The position numbers and the translations under genes were made by a program. 64,000 bases of DNA from Firmicutes bacterium UBA2116 (lineage in GTDB: Bacteria; Bacillota; Clostridia; Tissierellales; Sedimentibacteraceae). Within the stretch, counting starts at the first letter, position 1; every line of letters starts with the position of its first letter. The DNA lies in the NCBI GenBank assembly GCA_002331025.1, contig DCYG01000005.1:87554-151553 (forward strand), given 5' to 3'. Shown one piece after another: positions 34,967 to 43,907 of this stretch. Under the pieces are notes generated by a model. It did no database searches. It was not told the origin of the DNA and saw only the letters and a list, made by a program, of their open reading frames with translations.

Positions 34967-35371
34967 ATGAAGCGAAAAGAAACAAGAGAAGAAGCAGTAA
35001 AAATTGCATACTGTATGGATGTCAACAAAGATTTTGACAAAAACCTTCCATGTATATTTATTAATCATTTTGAAATTGAAGACGTTGACACTGATTACCT
35101 TAACAAAACAATGGATGATTTAATTGATAATATTGAAATGATAGATCGATACATAACAGATAATTCAAAGGACTGGAAAATAAACAGAATTGCAAAGGTG
35201 GATCTTGCTGTACTAAGAGTTGCTATTGCAGAAATACTGTATAATGATAAAATACCCGAAAGTGTGTCTATAAATGAAGCTGTTGAAATAAGCAAAAAAT
35301 ATTCTAACGAGGATTCTCATAAGTTTATAAACGGGATTTTGGGCACTGTTGTAAGAAATATAGAAAAATGA
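34967..35371 (+). CDS. nusB: Transcription antitermination factor NusB
   Basis: Helical RNA-binding protein of 134 residues that acts with NusE at rRNA boxA sites. Start RKETREEAVKIAYCMDV and the C-terminal ISKKYSNEDSHKFINGILG are family hallmarks, as is DLAVLRVAIAEIL. GGAGGCAAC precedes the ATG. It overlaps the next gene by 4 bp (ATGA). Confidence 0.94.
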   Translation: MKRKETREEAVKIAYCMDVNKDFDKNLPCIFINHFEIEDVDTDYLNKTMDDLIDNIEMIDRYITDNSKDWKINRIAKVDLAVLRVAIAEILYNDKIPESVSINEAVEISKKYSNEDSHKFINGILGTVVRNIEK

Positions 35372-36336
35372 AAGATTATATATTAGGAATCGATACCAGT
35401 GCCTATACTACATCAATTGCATTAATAGATCAGGAAAGCCGGGAAATATTGGCAGATAAAAGAAAAGTATTAGCAGTACCCATGGGTCAAAAGGGATTGA
35501 GACAGCAGGATGCTGTTTTTCAGCATATAAAAAATTTTCAGGAACTATACTCCGAAATAAATATAAATTTTAATAACATTAAAACAGTTTCAGTCAGCTC
35601 AAGACCAAGAAATGTAGCAGGATCATATATGCCTGTATTTACTGTTGGGCAAAACTACGGAAAAATTATAGCAAAATCCTTGAATTGTAAATATATCGAA
35701 TATTCCCACCAGGAAAACCACATTGCCGCATCATTGATGGATTATTATAAGGAGATAAAAAATAATGTACTTGCAATTCATATATCCGGAGGAACTACAG
35801 AATTCCTTGATGTAAACAAGTCATCTAAGGGTTACGATGCCGTAATTGTCGGGGGAAGCAAGGATATAACATTCGGACAGCTTATAGACAGGATTGGAGC
35901 ACTATTTGAATTTCAGTTTCCTTGCGGCTTTCATATGGAAAATTATTTAAATGAAAACAATAATATTGAAAAGATAATAACACCTAAAATAAGCGGTGAT
36001 GCATATATAAATCTATCAGGTATGGAAAACTACTTTACAAATTTATATCTATCTAAGAAATTTAACAAGAAATCAATAATTAATGCACTTTTTACATACG
36101 TTGCCGACTGTATAATACATATAATCAATGAAATAAAATTAAGCTCTGACATAGAAACAATCATAATAGCCGGAGGAGTAGCTTCTAATTCATTAATCAG
36201 AAAACGTATACTGAATACGCTTAATAACAAATACAATATAATATTACCTACGAAAGAAAATGCATCTGATAATGCTGTGGGAACTGCGTTTCTTCCGATT
36301 ATAGACAGGTGGTACAATGAAATTAAAGCCAATTAA
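35368..36336 (+). CDS. Kae1/TsaD-like paralogue
   Basis: ASKHA-fold protein of 322 residues related to TsaD, which makes t6A on tRNA. It starts YILGIDTSAYTTSIALID and retains an H-x3-H pair (YSHQENHIAA) and IIAGGVASNSLIRKR. The middle differs from TsaD: VSSRPRNVAGSYMPVFTVG replaces the usual Gly-Pro-Gly block. Such a second copy beside xseA is common in clostridia; its job is unknown and it should not be named tsaD without a check. It overlaps nusB by 4 bp and xseA by 20 bp. Confidence 0.8.
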   Translation: MKDYILGIDTSAYTTSIALIDQESREILADKRKVLAVPMGQKGLRQQDAVFQHIKNFQELYSEININFNNIKTVSVSSRPRNVAGSYMPVFTVGQNYGKIIAKSLNCKYIEYSHQENHIAASLMDYYKEIKNNVLAIHISGGTTEFLDVNKSSKGYDAVIVGGSKDITFGQLIDRIGALFEFQFPCGFHMENYLNENNNIEKIITPKISGDAYINLSGMENYFTNLYLSKKFNKKSIINALFTYVADCIIHIINEIKLSSDIETIIIAGGVASNSLIRKRILNTLNNKYNIILPTKENASDNAVGTAFLPIIDRWYNEIKAN

Positions 36337-37501
36337 AGTATCAGTTCTAAACCAATATATTAAAAAATATTTGATGAGCAATTCAATTTTAAATAATCTC
36401 AGGGTTGAAGGTGAAATATCCAACATACGCTTAAGCAAGACGGGCTACACATATTTTACGTTGGGTGACGAAGACTCTATTATTAATTGCGTTGCTTTTT
36501 TTGCTGACAATATTTCCAAAAACGGTGATAAAATTATTGCAGAAGGTGAATTATCCGTATATGAAGCGAGAGGTTCTTACCAGCTCGTAGTAAGAAATAT
36601 CGAGAGAGTAGGGCTGGGTAAAATACTTCTTGATCTGGAAATGCTGAAAGAAAAGCTTAAAAAGGAAGGTATGTTTGACCGTCACAGGGACATACCTATG
36701 TATCCGACAAGAATAGGAGTTATTACATCAAAAACAGGTGCAGCCATAAAGGATATCTTAAAAACCTTTGAAGGTGTTCGGGCTGATTTTGAAATTATAA
36801 TATATAATACCTTGGTGCAAGGTGAAAAATCAAAAGATAATATAATTGATGGAATTAAATATTTTAATGAAAATCTCACGGACGTTATATTGATATCTAG
36901 GGGTGGAGGCAGCTTTGAAGATTTAAATGTATTCAATGATTTAAAGGTTGCAGAAGAGGTTTACAAATCCAAGATTCCGGTTGTTACAGGTATAGGTCAC
37001 GAAACGGACAGAACATTAACCGATTATGTTGCCGATATTTACTGTCATACCCCAACTGCCGCAGCAGAAAGAATAATAAGAGGATACAAGGATGTTGAGG
37101 AAAGATTAAGAAATTACCTGCAATTATTAAAGCAAAATACTTACAACATTATAAATTTAAAAAAATCAGATCTGAAATCCAACAGATACATACTTAAAAA
37201 TTTCCTGCCTGTAGAATATATTTATAGGACTAAAAATGATATAGAAAATTATAAAAATATAATGAAAAATATATTAAACAAAAAAATCAACAGCCTTGAG
37301 CTTCAGCTTAGTATTATGAGCGAAAGGTTAAACAGCCACAATTATAACAAGCAGCTTGAAAAAGGATTCACGCTGGTGACAGATCACAAAAAAAACATTA
37401 TCAAGGATATTAATCAAGTTCAGCTGTCTGATATATTAAACATTCGTTTTAAAGAATTTGAAGTAATAGCAGAAGCAAAAGAAATAAAAGAGGTGAAATA
37501 A
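36317..37501 (+). CDS. xseA: Exodeoxyribonuclease VII large subunit
   Basis: Catalytic subunit of ExoVII, a single-strand DNA exonuclease. Length 394 residues. The N-terminal OB fold is clear (LRVEGEISNIRLSKTGYTYF), followed by the catalytic core with GVITSKTGAAIKDI, ISRGGGSFEDL and GIGHETDRTLTDYVAD, then a coiled-coil region (about residues 260-340). CAGGTGGTACA gives ATG 36317. It overlaps xseB by one base. Confidence 0.96.
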   Translation: MKLKPIKVSVLNQYIKKYLMSNSILNNLRVEGEISNIRLSKTGYTYFTLGDEDSIINCVAFFADNISKNGDKIIAEGELSVYEARGSYQLVVRNIERVGLGKILLDLEMLKEKLKKEGMFDRHRDIPMYPTRIGVITSKTGAAIKDILKTFEGVRADFEIIIYNTLVQGEKSKDNIIDGIKYFNENLTDVILISRGGGSFEDLNVFNDLKVAEEVYKSKIPVVTGIGHETDRTLTDYVADIYCHTPTAAAERIIRGYKDVEERLRNYLQLLKQNTYNIINLKKSDLKSNRYILKNFLPVEYIYRTKNDIENYKNIMKNILNKKINSLELQLSIMSERLNSHNYNKQLEKGFTLVTDHKKNIIKDINQVQLSDILNIRFKEFEVIAEAKEIKEVK

Positions 37502-37710
37502 TGGAATATGAAAATTTTGAAGCAGCATTTGAGCATCTGAAGAGCATCATTGACAAGTTTGAATCGAATGAAAATATTTCCTTGGATGAATTGGTAAAGA
37601 ATTATGAAGAAGGAATGAAAGCTTATACATACTGTTCGAATAAATTAGATGATACCCAAAAGAAAATAAAATTGATAGATGAAATTAACCCGACAGAAAT
37701 TAGAGACTGA
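37501..37710 (+). CDS. xseB: Exodeoxyribonuclease VII small subunit
   Basis: Accessory subunit, 69 residues, helical: FEAAFEHLKSIIDKFESNE and SLDELVKNYEEGMKAY are family-typical. It is translationally coupled to xseA. ispA and dxs, which usually follow in Bacillus and many clostridia, are missing; instead a new promoter and tlyA follow. Confidence 0.93.
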   Translation: MEYENFEAAFEHLKSIIDKFESNENISLDELVKNYEEGMKAYTYCSNKLDDTQKKIKLIDEINPTEIRD

Positions 37711-37739
37711 ATAAATACAACTTCTATGCAAATTAATAA

Positions 37740-37768
37740 TTGATATTTATAAATTATTATGTTACAAT
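37740..37768 (+). promoter_or_regulatory. Sigma-A promoter of tlyA-argR-recN
   Basis: TTGATA (37740-37745), 17-bp spacer, TACAAT (37763-37768), about 70 nt before the tlyA ATG. Confidence 0.7.
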
Positions 37769-37836
37769 TATATTGAATTGTTCATATTTTCTAAAAAATT
37801 TCAGAATAATTATAAAAAGTAATGAAAGGGTATTGA

Positions 37837-38634
37837 ATGGAAGCTATTCGGCTTGATGTATATATGCATAAAAATGGATTAAGTCAAAGCAGGGAAAATT
37901 CAAAGCAGTTAATTTTAAACGAGTGCGTATATGTAAATAATAAATTAATTACTAAACCTTCTGTAAAAGTTACGGATTCTGACGATATAAGAGTTGAAAA
38001 GCCTTTTGAATATGTTAGTCGTGGAGCAATAAAAATAGAAAAAGCTATAAACTTATTTGATATCAGCGTTGAAAATAAAACAGCCGTAGATATCGGAGCC
38101 TCAACAGGCGGTTTTACGGATTTTCTTTTAAAGAAAGGCGCCGACAAGGTTTATGCCATAGATGTCGGACACAATCAACTTCATGATTCACTGTCAGAAA
38201 ATGATAGAGTTATTAATTTAGAGGGTACTAATTTCAGATATATTGAAACTGCTGTTTTTAAGGAACCGGTAGATATAATTGTCATTGATGTTTCTTTTAT
38301 ATCTTTAAAACTATTAATGCCAAAGATATGTGAAATTACTAATGACAGTACAGATATTATTGCTCTTATTAAGCCTCAGTTTGAAGCAGGCAGAGGAAAT
38401 ATAGGAAAAAATGGAATTGTAAAAGATAAAAACATACATCTTACGGTATTGAATAATATAAAGAAATATTGCGAAGATAATAATTTGGTCATTGAAGATA
38501 TAACGTTTTCTCCTATTACCGGCGGAGATGGAAACATTGAGTATTTAGCTCACATTAAAAAAGTAAAAGCTGGACAATATAGTTCGGAACTTAATTTCAA
38601 AGCATTAATAAAAATAGCTTTTGAATTTTTATAA
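37837..38634 (+). CDS. tlyA: TlyA-family rRNA 2'-O-methyltransferase
   Basis: S4 RNA-binding domain at the N-terminus (RLDVYMHKNGLSQSRENSKQ) followed by an FtsJ-type methyltransferase (VDIGASTGGFTDFLLKKGA, then VIDVSFISLKLLMP). Length 265 residues. TlyA proteins methylate ribosomal RNA; some are also called hemolysin A for historical reasons. AAAGGGTATTGA precedes the ATG. It precedes argR as in Bacillus (yqxC), but without nadK between. Confidence 0.92.
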   Translation: MEAIRLDVYMHKNGLSQSRENSKQLILNECVYVNNKLITKPSVKVTDSDDIRVEKPFEYVSRGAIKIEKAINLFDISVENKTAVDIGASTGGFTDFLLKKGADKVYAIDVGHNQLHDSLSENDRVINLEGTNFRYIETAVFKEPVDIIVIDVSFISLKLLMPKICEITNDSTDIIALIKPQFEAGRGNIGKNGIVKDKNIHLTVLNNIKKYCEDNNLVIEDITFSPITGGDGNIEYLAHIKKVKAGQYSSELNFKALIKIAFEFL

Positions 38635-38656
38635 AATAATTTTTATGAGGTGACTA

Positions 38657-39109
38657 ATGAAAAAGTATACGAGACAAACAAAAATTCTTGAACTTATTTC
38701 AAAAAAAGAAATTGAAACTCAGGAAGAACTTGCCGATGGCTTAAAAGCAATGGGCATTGATGTAACACAAGCAACAATATCAAGAGATATTAAGGAGCTT
38801 CGTTTAGTAAAGGTAATGTCTAAGAACGGAAAATACAAATATGCAACAATAGGACAAAGCCAGGAAGGAATTACAGACAGATTAAATAAAATATTTGAAA
38901 ATTCAGTTGTTTCAATCGATAATGCCCTAAACATTATAGTTTTAAAAACTATACCAGGTGCGGCTCAAATATGTGCTTCAGCTATTGATTACATGGGAGT
39001 TGACGATATAGTCGGAACATTGGCAGGAGATGATACAGTCTTTGTAGCCATAAGAACTATGGATGATATAGAAAAGGTATTGGAAGAGTTCAAAAAGAAT
39101 ATAAGATAA
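38657..39109 (+). CDS. argR: Arginine repressor ArgR/AhrC
   Basis: Hexameric arginine-sensing regulator of 150 residues. N-terminal winged HTH (TQEELADGLKAMGIDVTQAT, then ISRDIKELRLVKV) and C-terminal arginine-binding domain (PGAAQICASAIDYMGVDDIVGTLAGDDT). GAGGTGAC precedes the ATG. No arg genes are in the window; the argR-recN pairing is conserved in Firmicutes. Confidence 0.95.
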   Translation: MKKYTRQTKILELISKKEIETQEELADGLKAMGIDVTQATISRDIKELRLVKVMSKNGKYKYATIGQSQEGITDRLNKIFENSVVSIDNALNIIVLKTIPGAAQICASAIDYMGVDDIVGTLAGDDTVFVAIRTMDDIEKVLEEFKKNIR

Positions 39110-39119
39110 CGGTGATATA

Positions 39120-40784
39120 ATGCTTTTAACTTTAAATATAAGCAATTTTGCGGTATTTGAAAAACAAACCATAGAATTTGACAGCGGATTTAATGTATTT
39201 ACCGGAGAAACAGGATCGGGTAAATCAATTTTAATTGAAGCATTATCTTTAATATTAGGTGAAAGAGCCTCTAAGGATTTAATCAGAAAAGGAAAAGCCA
39301 GCGCTTTGTTAGAGGCTATTTTTGATGTATCTGATAATAGTGATTTTTATGTTTTTTTACAAAATAATAATATTGAAATGAGTGCCGAAGATTATCTTAT
39401 AATCTCGAGAGAAATATATGAAAACGGTAAAAGCATCAGTAAAATTAACGGCAGGACTGTGCCATTGAGCATAATAAAAGAAGCAGGCAGTTATTTAATT
39501 GATATTTACGGTCAATTTGGTCATGAAAGCTTGTTTAAAAAAGAAAATCATATTATTTTATTGGACAGTTTAATACAAAAGGATTTAACACCGAATCTTG
39601 AAACCTATTATAAGCTGTATACTGAATATAACAAGATAATTAAGGAAATTGAAATCCTGCAAGATAAATTAAGCAATAAGGATCTAAAAATTGAACAGCT
39701 TCAATTTGAAATTAATGAAATAGATGAAGCTGATTTAAATGAATTTGAAGAAGAAGAGCTTTTAAAGCAAATTAAAAAGCTCTCAAACATTCAGGAAATA
39801 CAAAATTCATTAGTTGAAATAAATAGTATATTAAGTGATAACAGCTTAAACAGCGTATATAATTTACTTAATAAAATTAAAGGATATGATGATTCATTAT
39901 CCGGTTTTCTTTCTAAGCTTGATATTTTACTGGAGGAATTACAATATTTCAATTATGATTTGAGAGATTATTCGGAGAAATTAGATTTTGATGGTGAAAA
40001 ATTGGACATTATTGAAAAGAGAATGTCATTTATAACCCGTTTAAAAAGAAAATATGGTTTTTCAATCGAAAAAATTAAAGAGTACAGAGAATCCGCCAAT
40101 AAGGAATTGGATATACTGTTAAAAGCAGAATCAAATTTAAATATGATGATTAGAGAAAAGGCAGAGTATAATAAGAAGCTTGAAGAGTTTTCTGATATAA
40201 TTTCCGATAAAAGGAAAAACGCCGCTAAAATTTTAGAAGCAAAAATATTGAATGAGCTTGATGACTTAAATATGAAAAATATTGAGTTTAAGGTCGCAAT
40301 AAACAGGAAAGCAAATTATTCATACGATGGTGTCGATGATGTGGAATTTTTAATCTCTACAAATGTGGGCAGCGATTTGAATTCTGTTCAAAAGGTTGTT
40401 TCCGGAGGAGAAGCTTCACGTATAATGCTTGCTTTTAAAAAGATAGTAAGTGATATAGAAAGCTCTCAGACTATGGTGTTTGATGAAATTGATACCGGAA
40501 TAAGCGGCAAGACGGCACAGATGGCAGGGATAAAAATGAGCTATATTTCTGCAAATCATCAGATAATTTGCGTTACACATTCTCCGCAAATTGCATCAAT
40601 TTCAAAGAATCATTTTTTAATTGAAAAAAAAGTTATTAATAATAATACTTACAGCATCGTAAATAAATTAAACGAAGAAAATAAAATTTATGAAATAGCA
40701 AGATTGTTAAGCGGAATGAAGATAACGGAAAAATCATTAAGCAATGCAAAGGATCTAATTGGTTCAAGCGAGCAATTCCATTAA
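39120..40784 (+). CDS. recN: DNA repair protein RecN
   Basis: SMC-like ATPase of double-strand break repair, 554 residues. Walker A FTGETGSGKSILIEALSL (about residues 28-45), long coiled-coil middle (about residues 155-375), ABC signature VVSGGEASRIMLAFK and Walker B MVFDEIDTGISG. ACGGTGATATA precedes the ATG. It is 10 bp after argR. Confidence 0.95.
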   Translation: MLLTLNISNFAVFEKQTIEFDSGFNVFTGETGSGKSILIEALSLILGERASKDLIRKGKASALLEAIFDVSDNSDFYVFLQNNNIEMSAEDYLIISREIYENGKSISKINGRTVPLSIIKEAGSYLIDIYGQFGHESLFKKENHIILLDSLIQKDLTPNLETYYKLYTEYNKIIKEIEILQDKLSNKDLKIEQLQFEINEIDEADLNEFEEEELLKQIKKLSNIQEIQNSLVEINSILSDNSLNSVYNLLNKIKGYDDSLSGFLSKLDILLEELQYFNYDLRDYSEKLDFDGEKLDIIEKRMSFITRLKRKYGFSIEKIKEYRESANKELDILLKAESNLNMMIREKAEYNKKLEEFSDIISDKRKNAAKILEAKILNELDDLNMKNIEFKVAINRKANYSYDGVDDVEFLISTNVGSDLNSVQKVVSGGEASRIMLAFKKIVSDIESSQTMVFDEIDTGISGKTAQMAGIKMSYISANHQIICVTHSPQIASISKNHFLIEKKVINNNTYSIVNKLNEENKIYEIARLLSGMKITEKSLSNAKDLIGSSEQFH

Positions 40785-40825
40785 TCTGATTTGAATTATT
40801 GTTTATACGTTATAACATATTCTAT

Positions 40826-40853
40826 CTTTTCACAAAAAAGGTTCTTGTGAAAA
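40826..40853. terminator. Hairpin between recN and spoIVB
   Basis: TTTTCACAA (40827-40835) and TTGTGAAAA (40844-40852) with an 8-nt loop. No T-run follows on the plus strand beyond the stem itself, so termination is only probable. Confidence 0.4.
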
Positions 40854-40919
40854 AGAAGACAGTAGTATAATACAAACATCATATGGAGAAATTAAAGATA
40901 AAACTTGAAGGAGAGCAAA

Positions 40920-42011
40920 ATGAAAAATTTCGCTAAAAGAGTTTTATTCTTTATTTTTTTTATTGCAATTTTAGTGACAGCGGTTTACTTTGGCTATGAT
41001 TTAAAAACAAATCCCTATATTTTTACTAAAATAGGCGGAAATGAAGTTATAGAAACCGAAGGCAAATATATAATTCCAGGTGGTCAAACCATAGGAGTGG
41101 AATTAAAAACAAAGGGTGTATTGGTTGTAGGTTTGGCGGATATAGTCAATACGGATGAAATATCAATATCTCCGGCTAAAATTTCGGGCATGGAAATAGG
41201 AGATAAAATATTATCCATAGATTCTAAAAAAATAGAAACAATCGATGATATAAAATCATATACCATGGACAATGGCATTAAGGATTACAGCTTTGCGCTG
41301 GAAAGAGAAGGAAAAATATTAAATTTTAATATAACTCCGGTAAAAACTCTTGGAAGCGACGACATTAAGTTTGGATTTTGGGCAAGAGAAAATATAGCCG
41401 GTATAGGTACAATAACTTTTATTGATCCTGAGACCGGTAAATTCAGTGCAATAGGTCACGGTATTTCAGACTCACATACCGGAGCATTGGTTGATATAGA
41501 AACCGGTAGAATTTCAAGGGCAAACATCACTAATATCAAGCTTGGCAAAAAGGGAGAGCCGGGAGAAATAATAGGTTATATTCTAAATGACGGAAATATA
41601 CTTGGCACGGTAGAAAACAATACAAACTTTGGAATCTACGGTAATATTAACAAAGAAAGCTTGGGGTTTTTCAGCAAAAATCTTATAGAAATAGGAAAAA
41701 AGGAAGAAATACGATTAGGTCCGGCTCAGATATATTCATGCGTAAATAATGAAATCAAGGTATATGATGTGGAGATAACCAAGGTATTTTACCAAAATAA
41801 GCCAGATGAAAAAAGTTTCGTTATAAAAATTACGGATTATGAGCTGTTGGGGTTAACAAACGGCATAATACAGGGCATGAGCGGTTGTCCGGTCATTCAA
41901 AACAACAAAATCGTCGGAGCCGTAACCCATGTATTTATGAATGATCCGACAAAAGGTTATGGTATATATATCGAATGGATATTAGATGAAGTATACGGAG
42001 ATAATCAATAA
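40920..42011 (+). CDS. spoIVB: SpoIVB serine peptidase
   Basis: S55-family protease secreted from the forespore that triggers pro-sigma-K processing in the mother cell. Length 363 residues from ATG 40920, which follows AAGGAGAG; an in-frame TTG at 40905 overlaps that site. One membrane helix (VLFFIFFIAILVTAVYFGY), then a PDZ domain (about residues 70-150), then the peptidase with histidine in AIGHGISDSHTGALVDI and serine in GMSGCPVIQNNKIVGAV. It lies just before spo0A as in other spore formers. Confidence 0.95.
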   Translation: MKNFAKRVLFFIFFIAILVTAVYFGYDLKTNPYIFTKIGGNEVIETEGKYIIPGGQTIGVELKTKGVLVVGLADIVNTDEISISPAKISGMEIGDKILSIDSKKIETIDDIKSYTMDNGIKDYSFALEREGKILNFNITPVKTLGSDDIKFGFWARENIAGIGTITFIDPETGKFSAIGHGISDSHTGALVDIETGRISRANITNIKLGKKGEPGEIIGYILNDGNILGTVENNTNFGIYGNINKESLGFFSKNLIEIGKKEEIRLGPAQIYSCVNNEIKVYDVEITKVFYQNKPDEKSFVIKITDYELLGLTNGIIQGMSGCPVIQNNKIVGAVTHVFMNDPTKGYGIYIEWILDEVYGDNQ

Positions 42012-42017
42012 AATTAT

Positions 42018-42055
42018 GTCATCTTAGAATTTTAGCTCTAAGATGACTTTTTTTT
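42018..42055 (+). terminator. Terminator after spoIVB
   Basis: Perfect 11-bp stem GTCATCTTAGA (42018-42028) / TCTAAGATGAC (42037-42047), 8-nt loop, then eight T residues. Confidence 0.93.
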
Positions 42056-42184
42056 AGTATAAAATTGTAAAAGCATCATATATATATAAATAATACAAAA
42101 TAAAAAAATTTTTTTATATAAAAAAAGGGTTTTTTGTTATATGTGCGTATTATATTTATAGTGAATATATTAGGGGGTATTATT

Positions 42185-42979
42185 ATGCAGAAAAAAGTAA
42201 AAATTGTAATTGCTGATGACAATAAGGAATTTAGGTTAATTTTAAAAGACTTTCTGGTAAGTAAAAGTATATTTGACGTAGTAGATATGGCAGATGATGG
42301 TTTAAAAGCATTAGATGCTGTAGAAAAACACGAACCTGATATACTTATACTGGATATTATCATGCCACATTTAGATGGGTTGGGAGTAATAGAGAAGCTA
42401 CATAAAAAAGAATTGAAAAAATTCCCGAAGGTTATCATATTATCTGCAGTAGGACATGATAAGGTTACACAAAGAGCAATTAATATGGGGGTTGATTATT
42501 ATATAGTAAAACCATTCAATTTCGAGTCGTTTTCAGAAAGATTATTACAAATTTCCGAATTGGAGTCATCAAGAATACAAAATAAAAACAAAGAAACAGT
42601 ATATAATGAAAAAGTTAACACGGAAATATCTCTTGAAGTTAAAATAACAGATATACTGCATGAGGTCGGAGTTCCTGCTCATATTAAAGGGTACCAATAT
42701 TTGAGAACATCGATTATAGACGTTGTCAATAATATAGAAATTTTAGGTGCTATAACTAAAGAATTATATCCTATGATAGCATCTAAATACAATACTACTC
42801 CAAGCAGAGTGGAAAGAGCCATCAGGCATGCGATAGAAGTGGCATGGACAAGAGGTAAAATTGAAACTATCAACAATATTTTTGGATATACAATACATAA
42901 TAATAAGGGTAAACCTACAAATTCAGAATTTATAGCTATGATAGCTGATAAACTTCGCTTGGAGCAAAAGGTATCATAA
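42185..42979 (+). CDS. spo0A: Sporulation master response regulator Spo0A
   Basis: Receiver plus DNA-binding protein of 264 residues. The receiver has the acidic pair (IADDNKEF), phospho-acceptor Asp in [12 protein letters not shown] and Lys in VKPFNF. The C-terminal Spo0A_C domain is intact: [20 protein letters not shown] and [18 protein letters not shown]. Start ATG 42185 follows TAGGGGGTATT; an upstream in-frame TTG/ATG extension is not used. The upstream 130 bp is extremely A/T-rich and I could not name a sigma-H promoter there. Confidence 0.97.
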   Translation: MQKKVKIVIADDNKEFRLILKDFLVSKSIFDVVDMADDGLKALDAVEKHEPDILILDIIMPHLDGLGVIEKLHKKELKKFPKVIILSAVGHDKVTQRAINMGVDYYIVKPFNFESFSERLLQISELESSRIQNKNKETVYNEKVNTEISLEVKITDILHEVGVPAHIKGYQYLRTSIIDVVNNIEILGAITKELYPMIASKYNTTPSRVERAIRHAIEVAWTRGKIETINNIFGYTIHNNKGKPTNSEFIAMIADKLRLEQKVS

Positions 42980-42985
42980 TGTATT

Positions 42986-43217
42986 CATAAACAGTTTCAT
43001 TCACCAATTTATTTGCTCCTTACGTCGCATAAATTGGGAATTCAGTGTATTTGACCTACCGCCATTTTTCTCTCCCTTCGGTCGCAAAAATGGGGTTAGG
43101 GCATAAACAGTTTCATTCACCAATTTATTTGCTCCTTACGTCGCATAAATTGGGAATTCAGTGTATTTGACCTACCGCCATTTTTCCTTCCCTCCGGTCG
43201 TAAAAATGGGGTTAGGG
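42986..43217 (+). repeat. Two tandem copies of a 116-bp hairpin-rich unit
   Basis: Copies at 42986-43101 and 43102-43217 have exactly the same length and differ at about four positions. Each unit contains two hairpins: CCAATTTAT/ATAAATTGG with a loop rich in CTCCTTACGTCGC, and CCATTTTT/AAAAATGG with a loop CTCCCTTCGGTCGC. The two loops resemble each other. The unit starts 7 bp after spo0A and ends just before the nudF promoter; this is the only content of the 340-bp gap besides that promoter. Confidence 0.9.
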
Positions 43218-43228
43218 CATAAATAAGC

Positions 43229-43257
43229 TTGACAAAAACATTTATTATTATTACAAT
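43229..43257 (+). promoter_or_regulatory. Sigma-A promoter of nudF
   Basis: TTGACA (43229-43234), 17-bp spacer, TACAAT (43252-43257), about 60 nt before the nudF start. Confidence 0.8.
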
Positions 43258-43319
43258 AAGCACGATAATAAATAATTTTGCAAATAAGATAAAAATTGCA
43301 AGAATTACAGGAGGCAATT

Positions 43320-43844
43320 TTGAATACTGAAATAACTGTAAAAAGTGAAAAAATATTTGAAGGTAAGATAATAAATTTAAGAGTAGATACAGTTGAGCTT
43401 GATAAACAAAAATATACAAAGCGTGAAATAGTAGAGCATAGAAACGCAGTTGCCGTTGTAGCCATAAATGAAAAGGCCGAAATACTATTGGTTAAACAAT
43501 TCAGGAAAGCTGTTGAGGATTTTTTGTTTGAACTTCCTGCAGGTATATTGAATATAGCTGAAGTACCCGTTGAAGGTGCATTGAGAGAATTAAAAGAAGA
43601 AACCGGATACGAAGCAAAAAAAATAAAACAAATTTGTGAGTTTTATTCTTCACCCGGCTTTACAAATGAAAAAATTTATTTGTTCAAAGCTGAAGATTTA
43701 TCGTTCGCATCTACTAAATTAGATGAAGATGAATGCATTGAAACAATTACAATAACTAAAGAAGAAGCAAAAAAAATGTTAGAAACAGGCAGAATATCAG
43801 ACAGCAAGACAATAATCGGTATTCTTCACTGGATTAATTCATAA
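43320..43844 (+). CDS. nudF: NUDIX hydrolase, ADP-ribose pyrophosphatase type
   Basis: Splits ADP-ribose and related sugar nucleotides to AMP and sugar phosphate. Length 174 residues. The Nudix box is complete (GALRELKEETGYEAKKIKQI, about residues 84-103), preceded by FELPAGIL, which marks the ADP-ribose group. The start is TTG 43320, five bases after AGGAGG. An in-frame TTG at 43296 lies before that site and is rejected. Order nudF-spoIIM-xerD-drm matches Bacillus. Confidence 0.92.
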   Translation: MNTEITVKSEKIFEGKIINLRVDTVELDKQKYTKREIVEHRNAVAVVAINEKAEILLVKQFRKAVEDFLFELPAGILNIAEVPVEGALRELKEETGYEAKKIKQICEFYSSPGFTNEKIYLFKAEDLSFASTKLDEDECIETITITKEEAKKMLETGRISDSKTIIGILHWINS

Positions 43845-43857
43845 ATTTTATTAATTA

Positions 43858-43907
43858 AACCTCTTGAACAAGCATATATTGTATAAAGCTTTCAGGAGGT
43901 TTTTTTT
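43858..43907 (+). promoter_or_regulatory. Terminator-like hairpin containing the ribosome site of the next gene
   Basis: Arms AACCTCTTGAA (43858-43868) and TTCAGGAGGTT (43891-43901) pair with one mismatch, followed by eight T residues that abut the ATG at 43908. The downstream arm is also the AGGAGG ribosome site. When folded, the hairpin should both stop transcription and hide the ribosome site. Confidence 0.7.

Noticed and set aside
42056..42184. Sigma-H promoter and 0A boxes before spo0A
   Set aside because: The stretch is nearly all A and T; I could find partial matches but none with acceptable spacing to the start codon.
42986..43217. Possible CRISPR-like array in the repeats after spo0A
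   Set aside because: There are only two units, 116 bp each, joined end to end with no spacers and with internal hairpins; no cas genes are near.
43117..43465. Minus-strand frames of about 100 residues across the tandem repeat and nudF start
   Set aside because: They depend on the repeat and on the antisense of nudF and show no coding character.
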